DNA of 24,033 nucleotides from Polyrhizophydium stewartii (Eukaryota; Chytridiomycota; Chytridiomycetes; Rhizophydiales): contig JADGIZ010000105.1 in assembly GCA_027604665.1 (NCBI GenBank), forward strand, positions 1 through 24,033, in the 5' to 3' direction. Of this stretch, positions 1-12,134 are shown piece by piece (position 1 is the first letter of the stretch; each line of letters begins with the position of its first letter). Below the pieces are notes generated by a model. The model saw only the letters and a list, made by a program, of their open reading frames with translations, was not told where the DNA came from and searched no databases. The translations under genes and the position numbers were made by a program.

Positions 1-75
1 CCCCCGCTGCTGCTGCCGCCGCCGCCCCGCCGGCCGCGCCTGATCCCGCCGCACCTGCCGCCGCAGACCCCGCCG
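1..75 (-). repeat. GCC/GGC-rich tract coding Ala/Gly run in PH-BEACH domain
   Basis: Read on the minus strand this codes an almost pure Ala/Gly run (GSAAAGAAGSGAAGGAAAAA) directly after the first PH-BEACH strands. It is a low-complexity insertion in a normally compact domain, in frame up to the window edge. Confidence 0.7.
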
Positions 76-3000
76 CAAGCATCGACCCCGACGATGTGAC
101 CTCGGGAAAGAACCGCAAGTGCGACGTCGTCACCTCGAACCGGCCGCGGATCGACGTCATCTGCAGAATCATCTCGCACGACGCCGTGCACAGACACCGC
201 TCCGTCTGCGAGTCGTACGCCGACGCCGACTCGTCCTCGGCAATCACGTTCCAGCTCTCGTCCTCGGTCGCCTCGTCCTCGCTCATGCTGGCCTTGGACG
301 GGTCGCGCTTGATGCCACTGTCGAGCTGCAGCTTGAGCATGCGCTCCGCAAGCAGCTTCTTGCGATCCGACAGCGTGTGCAGCGACGCGCCCGACATGCC
401 AAACGTCGCGGCACGCTTGAGCCCCTCGACGCCGCCTGCGCCGTCGCCCTGCGTCGGCGCGCGCGGCAGCTTGTCGCGCTTCATGGACGCGTCCATGTGG
501 TCGTGGAAGTGCAGGTTGCGCGTCATGCGCCGGCGCATGCGCAGCGAGTTCTCGTACGTGTCCAGCCGCATGTGTCGCGGCGGCGCGGCAAAGTACCCGC
601 CGCCCGCCGCAGCCGGCAGCGCGCTGGCCGAAACAGCAGGCAGCGGCGCCCAGATCTGCCGGTCGAACGTGAGTTCGAGCGACTTGCGGTTCCACACGCT
701 GACGACCTGCCGCGTGGCGCTCTCGTACGAAGTAATCCGGTCCGCCAGCCGCTTGGTGCGCGCCTCGGCCTTGACTGCCGTCGTGCCCGCCAGCCGCTGC
801 TGCACCGCCGTCGCCGTGTACTGGTCCGCCTCGGCGTCCTTGCCCGCGCGAACGAGCACCGTCCGCGTCGCGGCAACAAACTTGCGCGTCACGCCCGCGA
901 CCCGCGCGAGCCACTCCTGCTCGTGCGCACGCATCGCTGGGAACACGTGCCGCACGGCGAACCCGACCCACGCCTCGCTGCGCACAAACGCCCGCGCCGC
1001 CGCGGCATCCACCGTCGCGGCTTCCATCGTCGCGCGCGTGGGATCGGTCCCGCTCGACTCGATGAGGCGAGCCCACAGCCGCAACGCGTCCAGAACAAGC
1101 ACGTCGAGCGTGTCCGGTTCTTCCGCCGTCGTCGCCCCTGCCGCCGCACCCACATCCGCTCCACAACTATCCTCGCGCAGCTTGATGGCCTCGACCAGGC
1201 TCCCAAGGATGTAAAACGCAAACGTCTTTGGGATATCCGCCCGCGCAATCTCGTCGTACTGCAGCGCGCGCTGCACAAACGGCGCCAGATCAGCCCACCG
1301 CGCGCGGTCAAACGACAGGAACCCGTTCATGAGAATGCGCGCTACGAGCACCGACAGCTGGTCGTCCGTGGCGTGCAGGATCGGCTGCCACGGGAACGTG
1401 AATCCCTTGCGCGGCCGCATGTCCTTGTGCCCAATCAGCTTGTCGAGCAGCGTCACATACGCCATTGCGAGCTGCGGACACTCCTCGAACGGGTTTGACG
1501 TGTGCACGGCCATATCCGTGCCGGCCGGCTTCTTTGGCGGCAGCGATGCGTTGGCTGCGGACGCACGCGGATCTCAAAGGGTGAGTCCACCCGCTCCCGA
1601 CACAGCACCCGTGCATTTTGGCCTCACGGCGACCACGCACCCTTGGCGCGCTGGATCAGCGCCGTCCAGTTGTATAGCGCGTCCGTGTACTCTGCCTTGA
1701 TCTCCTCGACAATGTCGAACTTGCTGAACAGCACCTCGTCGACCGTGTTGGCAAACTTGAGCAGGTTTTGCTGTGCGGCCAAGGCATGCGTGAGCCGACA
1801 GTCCCCCCGACCTCCCTCCGCACGCACCACCTCAAGGCGCCCAATCGCACCTGGTCCGAGTCCGTGAGCGTCGGCGAGGCATCCAACCGCGCCGAGATGG
1901 CCGCAATCAGCAGAAGCAGCACATCCTGGATCGTGCGATTGGCCCGATGCGTCGGAAGCAGCATCCAAAACAGCACGAGCACCTCGTCAACGATGCCCGC
2001 CTGGATGACATCCCGGTCGCTCGGCTGCGTAATCAGCCCCACAAGCACGCGCAGCGGCTCAAGCGGGTACGGATTCGCATTGGCCGCTGCGAGCGTGACC
2101 GAGACGCGCTCGGCCCGTGTGGCGACGGCAAGCGCGCCAGTCTCCTCGTCCTCCGACAGCCTGCTGAGGTGCACGACGAGGCTCTGGTGGCTCACGTGCG
2201 ACCGGATCGCCGCCGCGTTGGCCGCCGTCGCCATCATCCGGAGCATGTCCGGCCACACGCTGGCAAGCACCTCGGCGTCGATCTCGGCGCACGATACCAA
2301 AAGATCAAAGAGCACCTTGAGGAAGCCAGGGTACCGCACCGGCTGTGCCCAGTAGTCCTCAACGACTACAGTCGGCAGGTGGAGCTGCATCGCGTCGAGG
2401 GTAGACGTCGACGGCAGCATCGCCATCGAAGACAGCGTGCCCACGTACGACGTGGGCGGTTGCGCAGTAGGAGCGAGCATCACCGAGGAAGCCGTCGCAG
2501 TAGGCCCAGTGACTCCGAGAGCCGGTGTGGATGCCGCACCCAGCGTCGATGGACGCCCAGACGAAGATGAGGCCGCCGCTGCCACGTCCGGCTCGGACGC
2601 AGACCCAACGACCGCCACGGTGGGTGCAGAGCCGCCCTCAGCAACGACACTCATGCGCGCGGCCCCGGCCTGCGTGCGCATCGCCGACGTGGCCAGCAGC
2701 ATCAGCGAGTGATACACGTGCCGCGACAGCGGGAACGACTGCATGAGCCCCGACAGCACCGACGGCGGCACATCCACAATAGCGCGGCGCAGCCTGGCAA
2801 ACCGGTTCGACGCCGCCACGAGCGCATGCACAAGCCAGTCGAGGCACAGCATCCGATTCGCCTCCTCGGCGCTGTCGAGCAGCCTGAAGATGATGTCCGT
2901 CCCAACAGCGTCAAAGATGCGCGTCGCAAAGATCACATTGCCTGCGCTCTCGGGATGCAGAAAGCTGCGGTACAGCGCGTGCGTCCGCGGGTTGTGGATC

Positions 3001-6000
3001 GAGCACCACAGGCTCTCGATGATGCGCTGGATGTGTTCGTACGGCGCCGAGGCCGAAAACAGCGTCGCCGCAAACGCCCATGCGTGCTGCGCCTCGCCGC
3101 CGTCCGCCTGCACGCCTATCGCATTGCCCGCCGGCGTGCGGCAAAAGAACTGCTCAATCGAGTCCATCCAAAAGTGCAGCCCAAACCGCTGCGCAAGCTC
3201 GGGCGACTGCGCCAGCAGGGTCTTGATCTGCGCAAAATAGTCTGCCTGCACGGCCGCGCTGGCATGCGACCAGATCTGCGGTTCAAATATCAAGTACTCG
3301 TCAATGGCGTTGACTAACTCGGCCGACACCTGCGCGATCCGGCGCATGTTGAGGATCTCTTGCAAGATGCCGATCGAAAGCACCGAAAGGCAAGACTGCT
3401 GCAGGAGGAGCGAGATGAGCCGCACATTGTCCGACTCGATAAAGTGGTTCATGTGGAACGAGCTCTGCGACAGCATCCCCGAGATCATCTTGAGCGTCAG
3501 CACCGTGCGCTCCTCGGCGTTGGAGCGGTAGTAGATGGGCCGCAGCGCCGCGCTTGGGTGCACGGGCAAGTGCGTCTGGCATAGCAGTGGGTACAGGACT
3601 TCGAGCCCGCCGAGCGACTGCAGCGCATCCGCAAACGACCGCGTCGAGCAGCACGAAACGTTGAACAGCACGGGCGGGCCGAGATTTGCTGCAGCCTCGT
3701 GCGTCGACATGTTGGCGCAGACGTTGCCGCGCACGGCCAGCGGGTGCACAAACAACAGCGGCTGTTGCTGCGGCGGCAGCAGCTGGAAGTGGTACAAGTC
3801 CGGCTGGATCGGCAGGTTTTCCTCCTCGCCAAAGTGCAGTGCCTGGATCGTCTCGGCGGGGAGCACCGTGTTGAAGAGCGCAAACGACGCAATGTGGCCT
3901 GGGAAGTATCCCGTCGGCCGCGACGCCGCCGCGCGCGCACCAACAACGCCGCGCACGCCTTCCTCGGGCTGCGGGAACGGCAGGCTGCCGCGCCACACAT
4001 TGGTACCGTTGAAATTGATGGTGGCCGTCGACAGATTGAACATGCCGACCTGGTGCGACACGACAATCGAGTTCCACGAGTCGAGCGCGACGGGGTGGTC
4101 AACGAGCCGCACCGACGCCGTCGTCTCGGGCCGCGACGTGACCGTGAAGACCATGACGCTGCCGTCTTCGATCGCCAGTTGCACGCCGCAGCCCGAGTCG
4201 GACGCAAACGACACGACAACGGGCCGCATGGACGGCACAAAGCTGTCCGACGCAACACGGAAGTTGACGTAGATGGCATATCCCTTGGACGGCGACTCGG
4301 GCCAGCGCGAGATGCGCGGCAGCAGGATGCCCGAGCACGGCTGCCCAAAGACGAAAAAGTCGAGATGCTCCTGCGCGCCGTTGCTCTGCACCGCTTCAAC
4401 GAGTGCGCGCAGGATCTCGTCGTGCAGCACAGGCAGGCAGAACATTCCCTGCCCGGGCAGCGACGGAAACCCGACGCTCGTGGGCGTGCTGGCGCTCCCC
4501 GGCCCAAAAGGCGACGCGGCCAGATCCTTGCCCGAGGCATCGACGACCAGCGGCGACCCGGCCCATGTGATCTCCTGGTGCCGGATCGAAAGCAGAAGCG
4601 CCTTGGCGTCCGCCACGTCCGACGAGAACGCCACCAAGCGCTTCATGAGCTCGACGATGCACGCCACGTGCTCGGCGTCAACGGCCGTCGGCAACGCGCT
4701 CGCGAGCAGGAACCGCAGCAGGCGCACTTGCCGCGCCATCTGCAGATTGTCAGTGTTGGATGAGCAGATCCCGCCGAGCCGCGCGACAAACGCCTTTTGG
4801 TGCGGCCCAGAGAACTTGGGATACAGCTGCAGCAGCGCTTCGAGGCTGCCCGCGTCGCGGAACACGAGCAAGCCGCTCGGATGCCGCTCGTCGCAGATGG
4901 TGTCCACGAACATGTCCATGAATGCGTCGGTCGCGCGGTCCCGCCGGCGGAAGCGTTCGTAGATCTCGTGGTACCCGAGCATGTTGGCAAAGTGCACGCG
5001 GCAGCCGGGCACCTGGAAGAGCGTTTTGCGGATCATGCCCAGAACCACGCTTCCAAGCGCATCAAAGGTCTCTGTGTCAATATTGCCGGGATGACCCTTG
5101 GGACGTGGTAGCGAGATCTGCACGGCGAGAACGGCAAGCAAGTGCTCAAACAGGTGCGAGTGCACAATGACATGCTCGAGGGCGTCGAAGCCGGCGTTGC
5201 CGTCGACGATGCTGCTCAAGCCCTGTATGATCGCCTCGTGGAGCAGCACCTGCTCGGGCGTCGTGATTCGTCGGGGAAAGCACGCCAACAGGCGACCAAA
5301 CAGATCGACCATGCTCGCCGTCGCGTCTTGGAAGGGGCTGCTGTCGAGCGCACGCAGCAGCAGCGACGAGAGCGCCTTGACCAGCAGATCCACGGCCGAC
5401 GACATGGCCAGCTTGGAGGACGAGTGCGTGTGCTCAAAGAGGAAGCCGGAAACTTCCTGGCCTGTCAACACAAGGCCCGCGAAGCCGCGTGCACTGCACG
5501 CATGCACCGTCGTGAGCAGATCCAGCACCGTCCAGCGGCAGTCGGCCTTGTCAGACGCTGCCATGGTATTATACTTGCTGATGACGGCGCCAACGAGGTT
5601 TTCGCGGCCAAGTGCAGACGCCAGCAGCGGCTCCGAGGCGTCGATGAGGATGGCAATGAGGTTGACGAGCGTCTGAAAAGCTTGCTTGTTCTGGCGGTGC
5701 TGAAAATGCGACTTGATCCGCCGCACGATTGCCTCGTGGTCGGCGGACCGCTCCCCTGCAACTGCCGCGCAGAGTCGCGATGAAAGCGTGGCAACGGCCT
5801 TGACCGGCGGTTTGAGGGACTCAACGTGCATCTGCGGCGCCGCGTAGTGTTCGCTCAATAGCACGTTCCACACGCCGCACTCGCCAATCAACTGCACGAG
5901 CTCGGCGAAGCGTTCGTCGTGAGCGTCTTTAAGGTCCCCGAGAAGTTGATCGATGAACGCAAGGAACGAAGCCGCGTGGCTGCTGCATATGGCCGCGGCT

Positions 6001-7960
6001 GTGTCGGAAAAGGCCGACAGCACCGTTCGGAGCGCTTCTGAAGCAATCGCAGTCTCTGGCGTGCGCTTCTGTCTCCAGTAGTCGCGTACGGTGTTGAGGC
6101 AGATGGCCAGCTCGAGCGAGACCGCGATCTGGATCTGCGACGAGGGATCCTGACCAGCATCCGGCATCCAGTGCGCAAACTGGCTCTCGCTGACCGAGCA
6201 CATCAGCGGCAGCGGCTGCGCAGAGATGAGCAGCTTGGGCGGGTGCGTAATGCCAAGATACAGATTCTCGTCAGGCGGGCTGTCCGCAGGTGCGTCCGAT
6301 AAGGATGGTCGGGCGACAAGGTGGCGCAGCAGCACCGAGAGATCAAACGGTGCGGGCATCCGAGGAACCTCCTCTGACTCAGATGCAGACGGCACGGTGG
6401 GGGACAGTCCGGCTGCAATGTCGTGTGCTGCTTGCGTGGTCGCACCGACGCCGGGCGGGATCTCGGCCGCGGCGCAGCGTGCGAGGTCGAACAAGGCCCA
6501 GGCAGCCAGGCTGATGCGGAACTGCTCGCGGGCATACCGCGGCACATGCGCGACGCCGATGTTCTGGAACTGCTCAAACGCCCCACGGGCAAGCATAGGC
6601 CACGCGGTCGGATGCGCAAGTATCGCCGCGATGCATCGCGGGTGCTCGACCACCATGGCTCCGACGAGGTTGAGCGCCGAGAGCGCGGCCGCGAAGCGAT
6701 TGGTCGAGTCTGTGCGCGATGCGGTGAGCAGCAGCGTCGAGCACGCCAGCACGAGCTCGACGGCGCTCGGGTCCGCAAGATCCCAGCCCGACGCGGCCGG
6801 GTCCAAGTCGGCGCACGTGCTGCGCTCTCGGGTCGCGAGCCACACAGCCCAGCGGCGAGATAGCGCCGCTGCAATGCCAAAGATACGCTCGGCGGAGGCA
6901 AGGAGCGCGGCGGTTGCGTCTCTCGCCAGCAGCCCCGCTCGCACGGCATCCCCCGTTGCCGAGCCCAGGGCAGCGATCGTCCACTCGACGACGGCCTTGC
7001 GGGTCGGCGGCGATATTCCGCACAGGCTCAGGTCCCGCGCGGCGGATTCGACTGCATCCATCGAGAGCAGCAGGATGTCGAGCTGCTCCCTGTCCGAGTT
7101 CGATGGCGACTGCCGAAGCGTGTCGAGAAAGCCGAGCAGCAGCGCCACGTCGTCGTGCGAGATGGTCGTTGCCGCCTGCTGCGGCGCAGATGGCGCCGGC
7201 TCGTCCGCCTGCTCCGGACCCCCGGCCAGTCGTGGGCAGCACGCGGCCGATTGTCAGCAACCCTCGCCAACAGGACCCTCGTCAGTGCCACAAAGCCGTC
7301 GGAGCATCTCACCGGCGCGGTTGGCGACGGGCCGACATGGCGGCGCTCGCCGGGCGGGCTGGGCGATCGCGATGGGCGGCTGCCGGCGGCCGTAGCCTCT
7401 GCAGCCGCCTCGATGCCGTCGGCCAGGAGGCGCAGATGCAGCCCAAACTTGGGGGCGAGAAGCTCGACGGCGGGCAGCAGCGACTGCCGCGCGAGCCAGG
7501 TCGGGTGCGGCGGCTCGGGGCTCGAGACGGGCGTGAGCGGCGCGGACGCCGGGTCCGCCGATGGCGGCGGGGGCGCCGGCGCCGGCGAGGTCGCCGATGC
7601 GGCGAGGGCGCTGGCGGATGCAAGCAGCCAGGCGACCGGCGATGTCGCGCGGTCTGCCGGCGGGGTCTCGGATGCGCCGGGCGCTGGGCCGCGCTGCGCT
7701 TGCGTGTCGGATGCTCTTGCTGCCGATGCCGACGATGCCGTTGAGGTTGCGCCGGGCTCGGTGGGCGGCGCGGCGGGCTCGGCCGCGGGCAGCACCGGCA
7801 CCGCCGACGCCGACGCCGCGGCAGACCCGGCGGCAGACGCGGGCGACTGGCTGCCCGGCGGCGACTTGAACGAGAGCTGCCACCTCCACATGCGCGAAGA
7901 TGCAGTGGTCGCCTGCGGTTCGCTGCGTGTCGGCGAAAGTCGGCCTCGAAGCGTGTTCAT
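1..7960 (-). CDS. BEACH-domain scaffold protein, neurobeachin/LRBA/NBEAL-like, 3' part missing
   Basis: Very large cytoplasmic scaffold of the class that organises vesicle and membrane traffic. Proposed exons on the minus strand: 7960-7313, 7208-1824, 1770-1641 and 1554-1, giving about 2,572 residues, open to the left edge. Introns are 7209-7312 (GTGAGA donor, TGCTGAC branch), 1771-1823 and 1555-1640 (GTGCGT donor). Residues 1-216 are Ala/Pro/Ser-rich. A long helical-repeat region follows. A concanavalin/LamG-like sandwich spans about 1170-1345 (VALDSWNSIVVSHQVGMFNL; GHIASFALFNTVLPAETIQ), then a DUF4704-like helical region (ADALQSLGGLEVLYPLL). Residues near 2392-2412 (LRMRRRMTRNLHFHDHMDAS) match the Arg-rich stretch before PH-BEACH. 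The PH-BEACH domain begins near 2500 (CEMILQMTSIRGRFEVTTSH) and is cut by the edge, so the BEACH and WD40 parts should lie outside. Order fits neurobeachin/LRBA/NBEAL better than WDFY3 or LYST. The 53-bp intron donor and the exact start are the least certain points. Confidence 0.85.
7313..7960 (-). repeat. Ala/Pro/Ser low-complexity coding region
   Basis: The first exon of the BEACH gene is dominated by Ala, Ser and Pro codons with GCC/GCG-rich DNA, most strongly at about 7540-7860. It probably encodes a disordered N-terminal extension. A more structured helix-like stretch (ARQSLLPAVELLAPKFGLHL) appears near its 3' end. Confidence 0.7.
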
Positions 7961-10900
7961 TGATTACCCTCCACGCCAGCTCCGCCGGCAGCCTCGCCCG
8001 CGTCCTCGCGGACGGGCTCGGGGCGATCGCCCGCCGTCGTCTCGACCTGGACGTCCTTGTCGCCAAACTTGACCGTCACGTTGACCTGGGAGCCGTACTC
8101 GTCCGACGCGCCAGATCCAGCGCTGTGCCCGCGGCTGCCCGGCTCGCCTGCGCCGCCCGCACCACCCGCGCCGCCCGCAACGTCGTCTCCCGCCGCGCGA
8201 GCCTCATCCTCGTCCTCGTCGCCCTCGTCCGGAGCAGATACGTCCGGCGTCGACTTGTCGAACAGATCGGGACGGGCACGCCTCGCCGCGACGGCCTGGT
8301 TGCGCAGCTCCAACACAACCATCAGCCAGTCGAGCATGATCTGCGCCGGCGAACCGACTCCAAACTTGTCGTTCCTCTGGTCCGCGATCGTCACAGCTGC
8401 ACCAATGCGAGCCATTCGAGTCAGCTCATCTTTCCAACGCGAGCAGCCAGATATTGCTCGGCGCATTCTCACTCTTGAGCACACGCTTGGCGCGTGTAAA
8501 ACGGATCTTCTTCTGGATCGCGGTCGGGTCGTACTGCACCATTTTCTTGACGGTCTCGATCGTGAACAGTTTGATGGCATCCGGCCACGCTTTGACTGAG
8601 TCCGGTGGCGATGGAGGTGTCGCTCGCAGTCAGCTTCTGGCAGCTTGCAATTTCGTGCCAGCCGCACTCGCACCTTCTTTGGGAGTCCGACCAAAGATAT
8701 ACAGCGTCCCCTTGACGAGGCGATGGATCGACGCCGGCGGCTTTTTGTAGCTGCGCAGCTCTGCGAGCGCCTTGGCGTCCAAGCGCGACAACAGATCGCG
8801 GACGTGCATGAGCACAATCTTTCCGAACATGAACCTGCGGCGGGTGTTCTCGTCGATGGCATCCGCATCTGCACAAGCCGGCTCGACGTCAGCTGAAAGC
8901 AAAGACATATCGCAGCCCTCTGCGCTGCTGACCCAGGCGAATGTTCTTTGCGTTGTCCGCGTACGCATGGCCGTCCTTGCGGATCCGCGCAAGCACGCTC
9001 CCGAGAAGCGAGCCAACACGCTCGGCCTCCTTGACGCGCTCTGGAACCGCGATCGTGCTATTCTCGGACTTGATTGCAATCGCCGCAACACGAACGCCGG
9101 ACTCGTCGACGAGTGGGATGATCGAGTAGCCAGCTTGGCCCTCTGGGACCATGACTGCAGTGCCGCTGGTGCAGACTTGGGAGAGCTGGTCCGAGCTGCA
9201 TCGCACGAGAACAGTCAGCCATTGCATTGAGCGATCTATCATCCAGCAATGGCTTACAGCTCAGGCAGTGTCTCGGGCGTGACCTTGATGAGCTTGCACG
9301 ACCAGGGTCGCAGGAACGGCGACGCCTGGATGGACCGCTCGTCGGTGCGGCCGCCCGATTCGTCGGATGTTGGCGGTCGAACCTCCTCGATGGCGAGAAT
9401 GTCGATTGCGTTGGAGCGCGGGCTGGTCTCGACCATGAAAATCTGCACGCTGGCCTCGCAGCGAGCCGACAAGTAGCTCGCGGCCGCCTTGGCAACCTCG
9501 ATCGCCTTGAGGCGGCTGTCAATCACGGCCAGCAGGCTCACCAGAAGCACGACGGCACGCTTTGGTTTGCATCGTGGCACAGAGTCAGTGGTAGTCGGGC
9601 GGTCGTCCAAGAGACCCGATGTCTGCGACTCACCTCGACAAACGTCACGTCGAGCTTGTCAAACTGCGCCGTGCCGCGCATGGTCAAGTCAAACGCGCCA
9701 TATGGCTTGTCCGCCGCCGTCATGATCGGCATGCCGAGGAACCGCAGGAATCCGTCGCGCGCCGAGTCGGGCCGGCTCTCTTTGACAAGCGGGTCCTCGC
9801 GAATCGCCATGTCTGTGGCGGCGTTCTCGATCAGAACCTCGTGGCGCAGCGCAAGGGCCTGATAGTCAATGCCCGTGCCCTCGCTGGCGGTCCGGCCCAC
9901 AAGCGCACGCCGCACGCTCTGGCTCGCGGCTATCGTGCGCATAAACGACTCGACGACACCAAAGGACTCGATCGAATCGTCCTCGCCCAGCTTGTCCCGC
10001 CCACCCGAGAGCTTCGTGACAGCCGTTTCAATGAGCGAGATGCGGCCATACACCTGGTGCTCGGGATGGATCTGCTGGAACGCCTCGGTCATGATGTCGA
10101 TAAAGACCTCGCTTGCGGACGCAGTCGTCAGATCGATGCGCGACTTGAGATCGTCAATCTCATCAAGTGCTTGCTGCTCAATCTGTGCGCGCGCAAGCTT
10201 GTTCTGATTCTCCTTGGCCATCTCCATCTTGAAGTCGTTGAGCGCAGTAAGCAGCGACGACACAAGCTGGCTGATGGCCGTTGAGTCCGACTTTGTCACG
10301 GACTCGACCTTGGCCGTCAGCTGCTCGCTCGTCATCTTCTCGAGCGCCGAAAGGTGCGAGCGCAGCGCCGAGAGCATCTTGTTGTTTTCGCTCCCGGCTT
10401 CGCCCTTTTCGATGGCAAACGAAACAAGCTTGACGAACATGGGAAGATCGATCGTGCCGTCCTTGTTGCTGACCTGCTGAACCAGCTCCAGAAGCTGCGC
10501 AAGTGCCTCGCGCCGCGCGTCCGCTGCGGTTTTGGCCATGAGGTTGGACTGCGACTTGGCTGCTGCGGCCGCTGCGCGCTCAAGCCGCTTCTCTGCCAGT
10601 CGCTGCTCCTCCTCGACTTCCTTCTTGATGTGCGCCATGAGCGCGCGGTACACGGAAGGTCCGAACTCGCCGAGCACGCTCTTGACAAAGCTCTTGTAGA
10701 GCGACTCTGCGATGGCGACCATGTCGTCCGCGTTGGGCGTTGTTTCCTCGTCGAGCTGGTGCTGGAAGCGCGGATCTTCCTTGCCCAAGCAGAAATCCTT
10801 GAGCGCCTTGCGCACGGTGTCGCCGTGCAGCGGGTCGTCGATTTTTAGGATGTCGGCGATGGGCAGAAGCTCCTCGAGCCAGTCGCGCACGGTGCCGTTC

Positions 10901-12134
10901 TCGGCGAGCTTGAACTTGGGCACAAACAGATGGTCCTTGAAGATGGCCGCCAGGACTGGCCCACGCGCGGTAACGCGCGACGAAAGCACGCGCAGGAAGT
11001 TGGACAGCTGGTTGACGGTCCACATGCACATGAGCTTGAGGTTCATCTTGACGAAAAAGTCGGTGTCCCAGCGGTCGATGGTGGCCGGGTCGAGCGTGTA
11101 CACGGGGTCTTGGACGTCGAAAATCTGGTTGTCTTCGGGAACGCTCATGTCCTTGCTGGAGTTTGGCACCGTGATGGCGGTGATCAGCATGATGCACTTG
11201 CCATACAGGTCTGGGTCGGCTTCGATATCGGTCGTCTTGGCAACCTCGGTGAACTCTTCGATCTGGAGTGCGTGGAGCCGTCAGCGCCACGAGTCGCCTT
11301 ACTGCTTCTGCGCATGGTTCGTGGCAGCATCTCACGAGCTCAGAGCGGAAGAGCTGGCCTGGTGCCTTGCGCCAGATTGAGGTCACCCAGATGCGGTAGA
11401 CGGACGAAAGAAGGCTCGTGAAGATCCGGTTGTGCTCCTCGAGGCGAGCGAGCCTGGCCTGGCGCTGGCGCTCGAGCTCCTCGAGTCGCTCCATCTCCTC
11501 GGCAAGGCGCTTTGCCTCGCGGAACGCAGCGAGGTCGGCGATACGCTGGCGCAGTGTGTCGGCCACTTGCTTCATGCTCTTGATGTATGCTGACGACGTC
11601 GAGTCGTAAAAGTTGGCGTATGCCGGGTTGTTCCTGAACAGATGCTGAGCTGCGCTTTGCGTGCGCGGGTCAGCGCCCGCATCACTGGATGACCATCAGG
11701 AGTTCGGCGACAGTACCAAGCCAGTTGAGTGCGTCGAAGCGCTCGTGGGGCTTGTCGGGCTGCGGCACGAGCGTCTTGGTTCCTGCGGACCCGACGCCCG
11801 CTGTTGCGTCGGTTGGTGCGGGCCGAGCAACGCTGCCGTCGCCGCCAGCATCGCCTCCCTCGGTGCCCATGCCTTCGCTCAGCGGCAGATTGCGCCGCTC
11901 GATCTCGCAAATCAGCTTCTCGAGCGACACGACGACGGTCGGCAGTGTTGTCTGGACCAGATATGCGCGCATCTCGAGCGTGACCTCGGGCACGTCAAGG
12001 AACTGCTCGGCGATGGCGGCAATGGCGAGCGCGCGCAGCTCGCCCTCGGACGGCGGCTTGTCGCCGCGCTCGCTTTTCAGCAGGTCCTCGATGGACGCCG
12101 CCCCCGCGAGCGGCGCCGGAAACGCCGCGGCCAT
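7957..12134 (-). CDS. Tandem-GAF, dynein-stalk-like protein, probably axonemal (EFCAB5-like candidate)
   Basis: Proposed exons: 12134-11686, 11633-11336, 11262-9634, 9559-9258, 9195-8933, 8892-8674, 8589-8473 and 8429-7957. Phases join cleanly to give about 1,249 residues. The N terminus is helical (MAAAFPAPLAGAASIEDLL). A coiled coil lies near 215-245 (AFREAKRLAEEMERLEELER) and another helical, Ala-rich stretch near 430-480. A GAF-like fold spans about 690-815 (RFLGMPIMTAADKPYGAFDL) and a second about 820-970 (AGYSIIPLVDESGVRVAAIA). Residues about 1003-1095 resemble the dynein heavy-chain stalk next to the microtubule-binding tip: ALAELRSYKKPPASIHRLV, then WPDAIKLF, then MVQYDPTAIQKKIRF. The tail is acidic and Gly/Ala-rich. 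I read it as a flagellar or microtubule-linked protein, perhaps related to EFCAB5; that name is recalled, not tested. No catalytic motif is visible. An in-frame ATG at 12221 is an alternative start. Confidence 0.75.
8430..8472 (-). other. 43-bp intron in the tandem-GAF gene
   Basis: Donor GTGAGA and acceptor GGAAAG. Without removal, the frame coding AKRVLK hits a TGA, while the following segment ELTRMARIGAAVTI continues in another frame. Splicing after phase 1 restores AKRVLKNELTRMARIGAAV. The alternative is a one-base assembly error near 8440. Confidence 0.55.
8893..8932 (-). other. 40-bp intron in the tandem-GAF gene
   Basis: Donor GTCAGC and acceptor GCTTTCAG, phase 1. It joins DNAKNIRL to ADVEPACADADAIDEN across two frames, each of which otherwise stops or lacks support. 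This is the shortest intron proposed in the window and the donor is weaker than the usual GTGAGT or GTGCGT seen in neighbours. Confidence 0.6.

Noticed and set aside
119..1498. Plus-strand frames of 372-459 codons opposite the BEACH gene exon
   Set aside because: The minus-strand frame is open to the edge and contains a PH-BEACH start. The plus-strand products are Arg-rich and featureless.
1656..1823. Stop codon at 1656 as the end of the BEACH protein
   Set aside because: The last ~55 codons are Arg/Ser-rich nonsense. Another frame from 1770 gives a sensible exon, and the PH-BEACH start appears further on.
6226..7395. Plus-strand frame of 389 codons
   Set aside because: Antisense to the BEACH gene second exon and its first intron, with no motif or plausible splice context.
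8430..8460. Frameshift or pseudogene in the tandem-GAF gene
   Set aside because: A 43-bp GT-AG intron restores the frame with a sensible protein. It is kept as the preferred reading, though an assembly error is not excluded.
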